From positions 29,176,327 through 29,240,326 of the forward strand of contig JAJEKV010000006.1 of NCBI GenBank assembly GCA_021234155.1: DNA of 64,000 nucleotides. Reading direction: 5' to 3'. Positions 11,734-21,384 of this stretch are shown here, piece by piece. The notes under the pieces are model-generated. The model had not been told where the DNA came from, searched no databases, and worked only from the letters and a program-made list of their open reading frames with translations. This DNA is from Isoetes taiwanensis (lineage: Eukaryota; Streptophyta; Lycopodiopsida; Isoetales; Isoetaceae). Position numbers and translations under genes: made by a program. Each line of letters opens with the position of its first letter. The stretch's first letter is position 1.

Positions 11734-13070
11734 TAATATGTAGCATAATAACAGGGGTTTTCTTTGTGTTTTTGTACGCTTTTTACTAAGGTTTTCCTAT
11801 GATTTCGTGATATATTCAAATGGATGTACTAATGCGTACATCTAGAGTGCACCATTTCTGAGCCATTGATATTAGCCTTTTTTTTTCCAATGGTCAACAA
11901 CCAATGGCTCACAACAAAAGCCTTTTTTTTGTGCGTGTGGTGCATAATGGTCAACAACCAATGACTCACAACAAAAGCCCTCTTTTTGTGTGTGTGGTGA
12001 ATAATGGGCAACAACCAATGGCTCACAACAAAAGCCCTTTTTTTGTGCCTGTGTTGCATAATGGTCAACAACCAATGGCTCACAACAAAAGCCCTCTTTT
12101 TATGTGTGTGGTGCATAATGGGCACATGAAGGGCTTGAAGGGCGCATATAGTGCAGTTTCCCCGCCGGCAACACATTTCTTATCATAACTTTTAATCCAG
12201 AGCTCTGTTTGAGATGATTTTTATTGCATTGCAAAGCTCTCTCCGAGATCTTTTTGATAGTGTATGATACAGATATGTTTGCTTAAGTCATCTATGCTAA
12301 AATAGCAATTTTTCGGCCGGGTTTGGTAGGCTTTCACATCCTACCAGCTGATTAATACATGATTGCGCTATTGAATATTGTTTTATGGCTCATTCCGAAT
12401 GAAGCTTGCAAAAAATTACCATGCATTTTTAGATTTTGCGGCAGTTATTAAGCAAATTCCAAGGCTTCTAGATCCTTGTGCTAACAAGTAGAAAAGTTCC
12501 CCACTTTGGTTTCTTACCACAAGAATCCATGGAGGCCAAAGGCTGCTGTTAAATTCTAGTTTTTAAATGTTTGTGTATGGGTGTTGCAAACTTTATGACT
12601 TTGAAAAATAATGGGATCAATCTGCTCTATCTTTATGGTAACTTTTACTTATGTTCTATTTGTTTTATTGTGATGAAATTCAAAAGCTACAGGTGATGAA
12701 AGCCTCAAATGAATTCTAGTTTTTTTCTGGTTTGAATTCTAAAATTTTTGTCACACCGGGGGCTGGGAGACGGGGCAATGTTAACTACCATTGACATTAG
12801 TTAACACAACCGTTGGGTCCAACACATTTAAATTAAAATTCCCCTTAAATCTCCTTTGGTTTGGGTGCATATTCACACAGGGGGTGACGTCGGGCAGCGA
12901 GAGCCCTCATAATTATATTTTGCACGTACAAAATCAACACCATATAGTATTCCGCTTGAAATCTTATAGTACTTTGCGAATCTTCCCCACAAACGAGGAA
13001 GTTTACGTATGGTGTAGATTAAGGAATAAGGGGTGAATATGCCTATCCAACAGCTCTCGTTGCCTGGAGT
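11734..13070 (-). repeat. Right arm of large inverted repeat (transposon copy)
   Basis: Reverse complement of 3296-4892, with the shared inner terminus AATATGTAGCATAATAACAG near 11,735. It has four minisatellite units where the left arm has two, and one copy of the 204-base segment where the left arm has two. It ends at a LINE tail near 13,125. Confidence 0.75.
11888..12120. repeat. 57-bp tandem repeat, four units (right arm)
   Basis: Four units of CAATGGCTCACAACAAAAGC followed by a T-rich run, GTG-rich spacer and ATAATGGTCAACAAC. A repetitive open frame on each strand results and should not be taken as a gene. Confidence 0.85.
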
Positions 13071-13104
13071 CACCCCCGTGTGAATATGCACCCAAACCAA
13101 AGGG
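12853..13104. mobile_element. About 250-bp MITE with 36-bp terminal inverted repeats
   Basis: The left end CCTTTGGTTTGGGTGCATAT (12,853 on) and the right end near 13,069-13,104 are inverted copies of each other, continuing into ATTCACAC and a G-run plus GTGAC. Only the right-hand type terminus survives in the left arm (3511-3549). No coding capacity; superfamily not determined. Confidence 0.65.
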
Positions 13105-13125
13105 GGTTATATAACATTATTATAT

Positions 13126-15186
13126 AGAATAGAATAGAATAGGTTTTTTATCGTCCACTGAGACCAATCGGCCTATGGGACCCAGAAGGAGCGCAGCAAA
13201 CTTATTCTTGTCCCCGGTTAAAAAACCCACCAAGGGTTTTCGAGGGAAAACCGTGGCGATAATAAGAATCTTTAAACCGTACAAGTATACATCATCGTGA
13301 AATAAATGTGTATGTACATGTCAAGTGCGTGCTGGGGACATAGCTGATCTCGCATGTCCATGACCTCCCGGAAGGTATGACCCTAGCATCCGCATGCGGA
13401 TGCCGTGCTCAATGTCACATGTAGCGGTGGCGGGGGCGGGCGACCAACTCAAAGCATAGCGGCGTCCGGTTTGATCATATCTTTGGGCAACTTTGAAGGG
13501 TATGAGATTCATCCTCAATGACTCCCATTTGGCAAAGATTGGGACAGAGCATGTCCCGGCGTGGCTCACCAATCCATCCACCTGTCTCAATTCAAGATGA
13601 TGTGCCCCTGCGGCGAATGGAGGCAATGAGTCTCAAGTCTTTTCATGGGCAAGTGGGTGCGCAGTAGCATTGTGGGCCTCGTTCCAATGTGGGATTTATG
13701 TGGCGCCGGTAGTGTCTTTGTCTTGACTTGTTCAAGGGCGGCATCCCAAAGCTTGCTGATGAAGCAAGCGTCAAGATATTGCCTCAAGCTATGGCGATCT
13801 GCCTCTGTTTGCACATGTATGCACCTGTGTTCTCGCACATTCCATCTAGCCATCCATTGAGCTCTCTTTTCCCTCCAAAGGCCCTTGAGGCGTTGTGGCC
13901 CCATTGCCATGATATAAGCTAGTTTTGGAAGGCGAGCATCGTCCATGTTGACCACCTTCGAAAATAGACAATGTGGCGATCAAGGGCCGCCCTCCTCGAA
14001 GAGGCAAGAATCTGTTTCTGCGGTAGAATTTGATATGGGACGTGGACTTCACCCCTAGTGCTCGTACCAAGAAGGCTTTACGCACTGCTCCAAGTCATTC
14101 CAAGTAGCGAGGGATACTACTGGGCCCCATACTTCAACCCCGTATATAAAAGGACGAGGCTCCACTAAGACTTTGAGCAGTGTGACCGATGGGTCCAATC
14201 ATACAACTCCGCTCTTTGACTATTGTTTTGCATTGCATATAGTGCTTTCCAGCCCGCCCGTAACTTCGTGGCCGTATGGATGTGTCCCAAAGCATAGTAG
14301 ACGAAAACTCCACTCCCAAATATTTGTATGTAGATGCTACTTCCACATTCTGCCCAGAAGCGGAAGGAGGGATCCTCGGTATGTCGTGAAGATGATATGA
14401 AAACCACCTTAGTCTTGGCCAAGTTGACGCATATCGATTAAACGCTTGAAAATGTGTCCGGGGCATCGAGATGTCGTTGCATGTCTGCTGGTGTGTAAGC
14501 TAGGAGGTCCACATCATCAGCATATATTAACTGCTTGATGATCTGGTAGAGAAGGTGAGCCCCGTCGCCCCCATTATCAGCAAGCCAGCTCTCCAATTGA
14601 TCAATGTAAAGCCCAAACAATGTTGGGGAGAGAGGGCATCCCCGGGCGAACCCGATACTACTATCAAATGGTTGGCTTGTCGGGCCACGCAACCGACCCG
14701 AGCATCTTTCATAAAGCCTGTACACTGCATTCTGCAAATCTACCGGAACCCCCAGCTGTCGCAATCTTGCCCATAGTTTTTCCCGAGGCACAGTGTCAAA
14801 TGCCTTTGCAAAATCCACGAAGCAACAATATAGATCCTGACGGCGGCTCTGGCTTGTCTTCAACCGTAGCTTCGCAATGTGAAGATGTGGTCAATGGTTG
14901 AGTGTCGGGTCCGAATCCCCGCCTCGGGTGAGGGCCCGTATCTCTGGCTGCCTCTGCCCGGCCAATCAGCTGCTGCTTTCGAGAATCCCAAAGAAGCAAT
15001 TTTGCAAACACCGAACTGACCATGATTGTTCGGTAATTGGCTGGGCAGTGCGGGTCACCTGCCTTATAGATGGGAACAACTCTGCTATTGGTCCACTGCA
15101 TCGGGAAGCCTTCTTGTAATGCCTTGTTGAACAAGGCGGTAGGTATACAAGAATTTAGCGTCGGCGGAGCTAGCACCCTGGGCACC
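13126..15186 (-). mobile_element. Non-LTR retrotransposon (LINE), RT and C-terminal region
   Basis: The minus strand carries reverse-transcriptase blocks in order: an N-terminal stretch (SRVVPIYKAGDPHCPANYRT, about 15,050), FVDFAKAFDTVPREKLWARL, the GCPLSPTLFGLYIDQLESWL block, and the catalytic YADD motif at about 14,513-14,524. A post-RT region follows (YKYLGVEFSST-like, WKALYAMQ) and a degraded Cys/His-containing end. Several frameshifts make it inactive. The 3' end has the CGTCCAC/GGCCTATGGGACCC motif and a (TATTC)n tail at 13,126-13,141. The endonuclease domain is absent, consistent with 5' truncation or interruption at 15,186, where a hydrolase fragment begins. Confidence 0.85.
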
Positions 15187-16007
15187 CCCAATGCATGCTC
15201 CTGCTCCTGCAACGCCTCAAAATCGAGCAGGCCTCTGTCGTGGGCACCGGCTATGGCGGCATCGTCGCATACCATTTGGCCAATTTGGCCCCCCTTTTGA
15301 TCCGCAAAGTCGTCATCGCCAGCTCCGGTGTTTGCATGACCCCTTCCTCCAACGACAGACTGCTTCGCCAATTCAATGCCATGCATATCTCAGACATTTT
15401 TCTTCCTCGAGACATCTCTGTCATCAAAAAGGGCATCAACAGTGCCCTCTATAAACCCCTTAAATTCATCCTCGATTTCCTCGTTCGAGATTTTGAAAAT
15501 GTGGGGCTTCTGCTTTTTGTTCGATTCCTCTCATGGGCTTTCAATATCAAGCAGAAAATTTAATTGCTTTATGTTCAATTGCAGGTTTTTGGAGGTTACA
15601 GTAACAGAGGGGAGAAATTTGAGCTGCTCAATGAAATGGTCACAGGTACTAAAAATGCGCCACCTCTTCCTGTTATATCACAGGTAAAATCGCTCGCAGA
15701 TTTTGATCAGTTATTGCATGGATGATCAGGGGGTTCATATTTGGGAATTTTGGCAGGAGATGTTGATCTTGTGGGGAGATTCTGACAGAGTTTGTGATGT
15801 GGAGCTTGCACATAAGCTTCATGAGTAAGTGATTAAAAGCTTAATGATATACACTAAATAAGGTGCTAATAAACAGAATATTTTTGCAGGCATTTATTAG
15901 GCAGAGCCCGACTAAAGATCATCCCAAGAACTGGCCATGTGCCCCAAATCGAGAAACCAAAAAAATTCAACAAGCACGTCATAGCATTCTTAAATGGTGG
16001 AAAATAA
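15187..16007 (+). pseudogene. Alpha/beta hydrolase fragment, copy 2 (with introns)
   Basis: The C-terminal two thirds of the hydrolase at 7137-8256. Exons are about 15,187-15,500, 15,585-15,683, 15,757-15,824 and 15,890-16,007, with GT-AG introns from the second exon on. Readable pieces are VVGTGYGGIVAYHLANLAP, KVVIASSGVCMTPSSNDRLL, LILWGDSDRVCDVELAHKLH (acid residue region) and TGHVPQIEKPKKFNKHV before TAA. The nucleophile position is Gly, as in copy 1. It is less damaged than copy 1 but has no start or oxyanion segment. It sits within LINE sequence: an approximately 48-base LINE segment at 15,138 recurs at 16,131. DNA-level capture rather than retroposition. Confidence 0.75.
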
Positions 16008-16130
16008 TCATTTCGTATAACGACTTTTTCCCCGCTTGAATTTGGAATTTGACCTCGCCCAAGTGGTGCAATGTTAAACATACAATATGGTGAAAAATGC
16101 ATTATATATTGCGTTATATTATTATAGAGG

Positions 16131-16200
16131 TATACAAGAATTTAGCGTCGGCGGAACTGGCACACTGGGAACCCCTAGGAGTGGAGGATAGCATTATTGA
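16131..16200 (-). mobile_element. LINE fragment beyond the hydrolase insert
   Basis: AGGTATACAAGAATTTAGCG at 16,135 repeats 15,138 and continues with several mismatches for about 48 bases. On the minus strand it translates PPTLNSCIP, as in the LINE just before the RT. This marks the far side of the inserted hydrolase fragment. Confidence 0.6.
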
Positions 16201-17380
16201 TACTGTTGATGCAATTTGTCTAGAATATCCCAAATGATTGAGGAGGGCTTGAATTCAATAATAATAGATCAATTAACTTTAATAGTTTCATGGCCTATCA
16301 ATCACAATCATATAGACAATATCATAGCACGTTTTCTAAGGGGGCCCGGGGGGGCACTTTATCATATAGGGGGTACCTCATGTGCGTGCAAGGGATCGCC
16401 AAAAACCCCCTTGTATACGCCTTATGAGATCTTTTAAAAACCCTCTTTTTAGCCACATATTGTACCAAAGTCAATTACAAGAAACTCCATATTGTATGAA
16501 TAAAACTATGTGAACCCCTTTTGTTCTTCCAGTTTTCACTTCGGTTCCTCTGGTGATACATACATATGTAAACATGGGTAAAAGCTTGTAAGTCCAATGA
16601 GGGATGAATGAAGAATCAATGTTGTTACATACTTTGCATACCATACGTGTAGCATACGTTTTTTAAGTTTTTTTAAAGTTTTTTATTTTTGGTTTTTAAA
16701 ATCTTAGAATACGTTTCTATAACATTAAAAATGAATATAGGTAAAACAGAATTACTTGAAGCAGCTATACCTTTGGAATGGTTTTGGTTCACTTCCTGCT
16801 TCTATTTATCACTTATGGCAGTCAGATCTTCAGAAGCAATATAGAAAAAAATGAATCGAAATAAAATTAGTTGTAAAAGAAGAAGAATGGAAAAGTTACC
16901 TTGGTCGACTGGTCTTGGATTGGCACAAGAACTGTTTCCTGGTTTGCATGGTGGAGTAAAAACCTTTCTTTCATTGAGCAAAAAACCAAAACCCTGGTTC
17001 TACATGCATTCAACATGTTTCTACATGCATGCGGCCGCTCATAGTTCCAAAATCTTGTTTGCTAGACTAGAAAATCTAAATGAAAGTCATTCGAGGCTCC
17101 TTTTTTTTTTTTTTTTTTTAAATTTTTTGATAATCCCCGATGGTTGCAAACGTTTAGAAAACGTAGGGGTTTTTTAAGAAGTACTCTATGGTTAAAAACG
17201 GGGTTTTTTAACAACATTGTGAAGAATTATGAAATGTGGTTTTAGCATTGAGAGGGGTAGAAAAAGGCATAATGCTATTTTCTAGCAAGTGGTGTTCCTA
17301 GATTGGGTTGACTTCTAATGATAACTATGCATGGGTAGATCATGACAAATACTAACATTGATAAATGCTACGCATATATA
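16201..17380. other. Intergenic, no gene recognised
   Basis: AT-rich, with homopolymer tracts including a T-run at 17,100-17,119. No recognisable coding sequence on either strand. Confidence 0.5.
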
Positions 17381-18309
17381 TTATTTATTATTTATTTATT
17401 TGGCCTTGCTCACTTAGGGCCTTGGAGAGGCCATGGAGCACTAAAAAACCAGTAAAGTACATCATATTTTTAATATCAAAGTACAATGGCTATCTACTGC
17501 CTTCAAATATAATCCTAACTCATAACAAGAGATAAACAATGATTGAAGATTTGACGCTTGAATTTCAAACTGTTCCCTGAATCATCTCATTGTAAGCCGT
17601 GCAATGCAGGAGTACAGGAGTACATGTGCCTCATCTTCTACACTATAAAAATCACAAGCTCTGCATACCCTGTCTTCAAGTGGAGTATTTGACCATCTGC
17701 CTGTCTCAACTTCCAATTTATGCGAGCTCATTCTATAACGAGCTATGACATGCTTTAGACGCGTTGGCATTTCTGACCACAAATACTCTTGGCTCTTATA
17801 CTGCCCATGTGATTAATCTGAGTTCTGTAATGAAGCATTCTATTACCTTGGTGCTGCCATAAGCGTTCAATTGCAAGTCTTTCTAATAATGCTCTTGCAT
17901 CTGTCTTACATTCAGGCCAATTATCATCATTTAGACCCCATTTTCCTGCCCATGTTTTGAAATCATGCATCCAACCTTGCTGCTCTGAAACCATCATTGC
18001 TTGATGGGATAAGCGTTCTGGTGTTATACCTAAAAAAATTTTGGCCCCTTCGGGGCCTTCAACAAACCAAAGGGCCCGAATGTAATGAATTGTATTTATT
18101 TTTAAAAAAATTGGGTCTTGATTGTTTATTATAGACCAAGTCGTTGGCATATCTTTTTGAACATGCACGCAACATGGTTTGTATCCTAGGACCTCTTCAA
18201 CACATTGTACAATATGATACGAGCACCTCTTATATACATTTACAAATATCATATAAGCAGTAAAGATCTCCTGGGAATCGAACCTGGAGTAACTTAACTG
18301 ATGATTCAT
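17381..18309 (-). mobile_element. LINE C-terminal region
   Basis: Minus-strand frames carry a LINE post-RT region (ERLAIERLWQHQGNRMLHYR, then after a frameshift LKHVIARYRMSSHKLEVETG) and the terminal CxxC...H...C knuckle (CRACDFYSVEDEAHVLLYSC). This aligns with the LINEs at 13.3 and 19.2 kb. A (TTTA)n-type tail lies at 17,381-17,401, next to a shared GGCCTTGGAG-type 3' segment. The RT core is missing. The upstream part contains the GGCCCCTTCGGGGCC palindrome also found near 3730. Confidence 0.7.
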
Positions 18310-18539
18310 GTTGCTTCTAGCTCTAGATTTTGGCCCACAAACCTACAAGTATATTACCTTGCACATATGTTATCCACAAAGCTTCATATAATTGCGCACA
18401 AAAATTATATGTAAATAGCCTGTGGCATATTCCTCTCAGTATGTGTGAAACTCACCGAAAAATCTGTTCTAGCCACTCTTTTATCATCATCCCTCTTATA
18501 AGTATTTGGGCATTGAGTTTTCTACTACCACACACTGGG

Positions 18540-19721
18540 ATGCATCCATCAGGTTACGGGTCACTGCAGGCTAGAAAGCCCTGTATGCAATGCAAAACAA
18601 CAGTCACAAGGCAGAGCTGTATGCATGGGGTCACCAGGCACACTTGTTCAGGGCCTTGGTTGAACCGGTCCTCCTCTATGGGGCAGAAGTGTGGGGGCCA
18701 GTGATATCCCTCACCACTTGGAACGATCTAGAGCAGGTACAGAAAGCTTTCTTGGCCCGAGCACGGGAGTGAAATCCACGGTCCCATATCGAGATCTTGC
18801 TCCAAGAGACGTGGCTTCCTTCCATTCTGAGGGGCCGCTACTGGACGTCACATTATTTACTTCCGAGGAGGTGGTGGCTATGGATGAAGCCCGGCTGCCC
18901 AACCTTGCTTTGGCGATGGCGATGGGCCCAAGGCGACTCAAAAGCCCTGTTGGAAAGACAAGCAAGCCCAGTGGTTCTCACTATGGAATGTCGCGAGCAC
19001 ACAGATGTGGACCCGTGCATACACCGAAGGAACGCAGCCATGCCTTGAAGCAATGCTTGGATGCTTGCTTCATGGCCAAGCTTTGGGATCTGCAGAGGCC
19101 CCGTCACATGTCAAGGTGGCAAATTATCGGCAAATGCGGGTTAATCCCATGCTCACGAGGGGCCCACACCACTACTGCGCACCCATCTACCCATGAAAAA
19201 AGCGGGGTGATTGCTTCCATTACGCGCAGTGTGCACACCACCTACGCATTGAGACGGGGAGATGGATTCGGGGGCAGCGTGAGGGCCGAGTCCGAGATCT
19301 TGTCAACGGGGGTGCCATTGAGGATGAAAGTCACGCCCTCCGGGCTGTCCGTGCGTCGAAAGCATATCCGGGGCTCGGTATGCTCGGTTAGTTGTGCCCC
19401 CCCATCGGGCCTTGCATGAGCTCTTGAAAGCACGGCCTCTGTAGGCTTGTTGGGATCATTACCTCCAGGAGGTAATGGATCTGGCGGACTCGGTTATGCC
19501 CCCGTCCGACATTAACCTCGGTTTGTACTTGTGATTATGTATATAAGCGTGCGGTATGTCGGCATCCTTATTGCTACTAAGGTTTTTCCCAGAAAACCCT
19601 TCTGTGGGGGTTTTTAATCCTGGTAGTAATACGCCTGCTGCTCTCTCTCTTTGTACTTGGGTCCCATAGGCCAGTTGGTCTCCGTGGACGATAAAATCAT
19701 ATTCTATTCTATTCTATTCTT
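18540..19721 (+). mobile_element. LINE C-terminal region with complete 3' end
   Basis: Plus-strand frames read NNSHKAELYAWGHQAHLF, ALVEPVLLYGAEVWGP, LEQVQKAFLARA and AHHLRIETGRWIRGQ, matching the post-RT region of the 13-15 kb LINE, broken by frameshifts. The 3' UTR holds GGGTCCCATAGGCCAGTTGG and GGACGATAAAATC, then a (TATTC)n tail at 19,700-19,721. The tail abuts an ACR coding fragment, so the LINE probably inserted into that locus. Confidence 0.8.
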
Positions 19722-20038
19722 TAAAAGATTCAAAAGATGTTCCTTTTCTCCTACAAGTTTATGGGGATCTTTAACAGGCCCACCTGTTACTTCGTCTGTG
19801 ATGTATACTACGCATGCCACACGCATGTTGTGTGTCCAAACTTTTGGAGCTACAACATTGCAGAGCAAGTCTTTTAAGACATTTGAAATTTCCGAAAGCA
19901 CACCAGGTCTGCAAGACCAGGTCTGTCTCCTGCAGTAACTTCAATAGCTGTATGATGAGCATTTGTATGTGCTCCTACAATTCGGCCTAAACAGGTCTGA
20001 ACTTGAGATGCTGGCGAACACTTTAAATCTTGTGTTGC
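19722..20038 (-). pseudogene. ACT-domain repeat (ACR) protein fragment
   Basis: One minus-strand exon reads LGRIVGAHTNAHHTAIEVTA, DRPG, LSEISNVLKDLLCNVVAPKV, WTHNMRVACVVYITDEVTGG and DPHKL. These are hallmarks of an ACT domain in plant ACR proteins, which are proposed amino-acid sensors. A 14-base local duplication near 19,905-19,920 repeats AGACCTGGT and shifts the frame inside the DRPG turn. A plausible acceptor AG precedes the exon at 20,039-20,040. The fragment ends at the tail of the adjacent LINE. The other ACT domains of a full-length ACR (about 450 residues) are missing. It directly follows the HSPA12-like pseudogene on the same strand. Confidence 0.75.
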
Positions 20039-20107
20039 CTAATACAGCACTAGACCCTTAGTCCAGAAACTAATCCATGCATGCAAAAGTGGTACAATTT
20101 GGTTTAC

Positions 20108-21241
20108 CTGTTGAATATATCATGTAACTGTTTTCTGACAAGCCCCCAACTACAAGCAAACACTTGCATTTCTCTCCTCGTAACGATCTCAGTTGATTGC
20201 GAATAAGAGAAATGGTCTTTTGCGCTTCAGTGTCAAAAAATTGTTGCACAACTTGTGGAGTTAGATCCAGCTCTTCGTATTCATCGTCCTGTTTGAAGAT
20301 CAGCTTTTATCGATCCGATGCTTTCCAAGCAGATGCAAGCTTGCAGGGTACGTCCCAACCGATTCCGTCATCTGAGCTGGGGCCTGTCAATTTCTCAATC
20401 AAGGTACTGGAAAAAGTTAGCATCCACAAAAGTGCCACCGCCCATTGCTCCAAGGCTAATCGCCACTTCCTGAACTTGGCAAAGCTTAGGATTTACTGAT
20501 TCGTGCAGAACTAGGTCAATGGTGCCTCCGCCTATCCACAACCATAAAATTATCACCAGATTTTAAAGGAACTTCATGCAATCTTCCCTGGCAATACATA
20601 GAAGCGGCTTCTGGTTCAAGAACTATGTGCAGCGGATGTGGGCTGGAGCCAATGTCGCTGCAGTATTTGCCATGGACCATTCCAGCCATTTCGCAGCAGA
20701 GTTTCATTCTGTGCTTAGCCTTTTAATCCCACATTGCAGGCACAGTTACACATCACTGAACATTAGACTTTTTCAGATGATTCCCATACCTGTCCTTGAG
20801 ATTATCCATGTCAAATTCAGACATGCATCTTAGGTAGTCAGAGATGAGTTTCTCTGCAGATAATCCACAAGGAAGATTTTGCGCATCAAAATCAGGCGCT
20901 AGCATGAGCTTGAACTTGGTAACAAAATAGCCCACATCGTTTTCCTTCTCAGTGATCTGCACAGCGTTGACGAAATCATCTTGCCTCGTCTCCCGACTAG
21001 AGAATTTGTAATTGGTCCGGTTTGATGTGCTGCAGCGCCTTCGTATACTTGACCAAGGCAGGCCATCCCCATCCTTGGAGCTCCAAAGAGCTCCCAGATC
21101 CGGCAGCGAAATCCTCAAGCCTGAAGGGTCACGCGTCTCGAATTGTGTTGCAAAACTTTTCCTGCGGCCTATAATCCAAGCTCCAGCTTCATCCAAGTCC
21201 CCCATAAAATCCTCAACTTTATCATCCTTCCTATCACTCAA
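20108..21241 (-). pseudogene. HSPA12-like (atypical HSP70 family) pseudogene
   Basis: A long minus-strand exon starts MSDRKDDKVEDFMGDLDEAG and runs through LSAEKLISDYLR, CVTVPAMWD, EMAGM, HIVLEPEAASMYCQG, a GGGTIDLVLHE phosphate loop, LGAMGGGTFVDANFFQYL and CKCLLVVGGLSENSYMI. These are features of HSPA12-type members of the HSP70/actin ATPase superfamily. Lesions: TGA at 20,755-20,753 where Trp is expected, TAA at 20,725-20,723, a frameshift before GGGT near 20,533 and another stop near 20,320. The exon ends at a good donor (20,107-20,106, CAG/GTAAAC). The usual N-terminal DxGT motif is not evident. HSPA12-type genes occur in animals and in some seed-free plants; the plant distribution is from memory. 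Confidence 0.75.
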
Positions 21242-21384
21242 GAGAACGCCCTAAACAAACCCTAAAGCCCTAAAGTTTTTGTAGCCCTAAAGTTTTTTGT
21301 AGCTTTAGATTTTTTTTAAGGGTGGAAATCAAAAGAGAAACCACAGTCTCGCGCCCACTTTATTGGCTCCCGAAACCGACTTCG

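Noticed and set aside
11829-12188. Repeat-protein-like frames on both strands
   Set aside because: They are translations of the 57-base minisatellite, also found in the left arm, with no independent evidence for coding.
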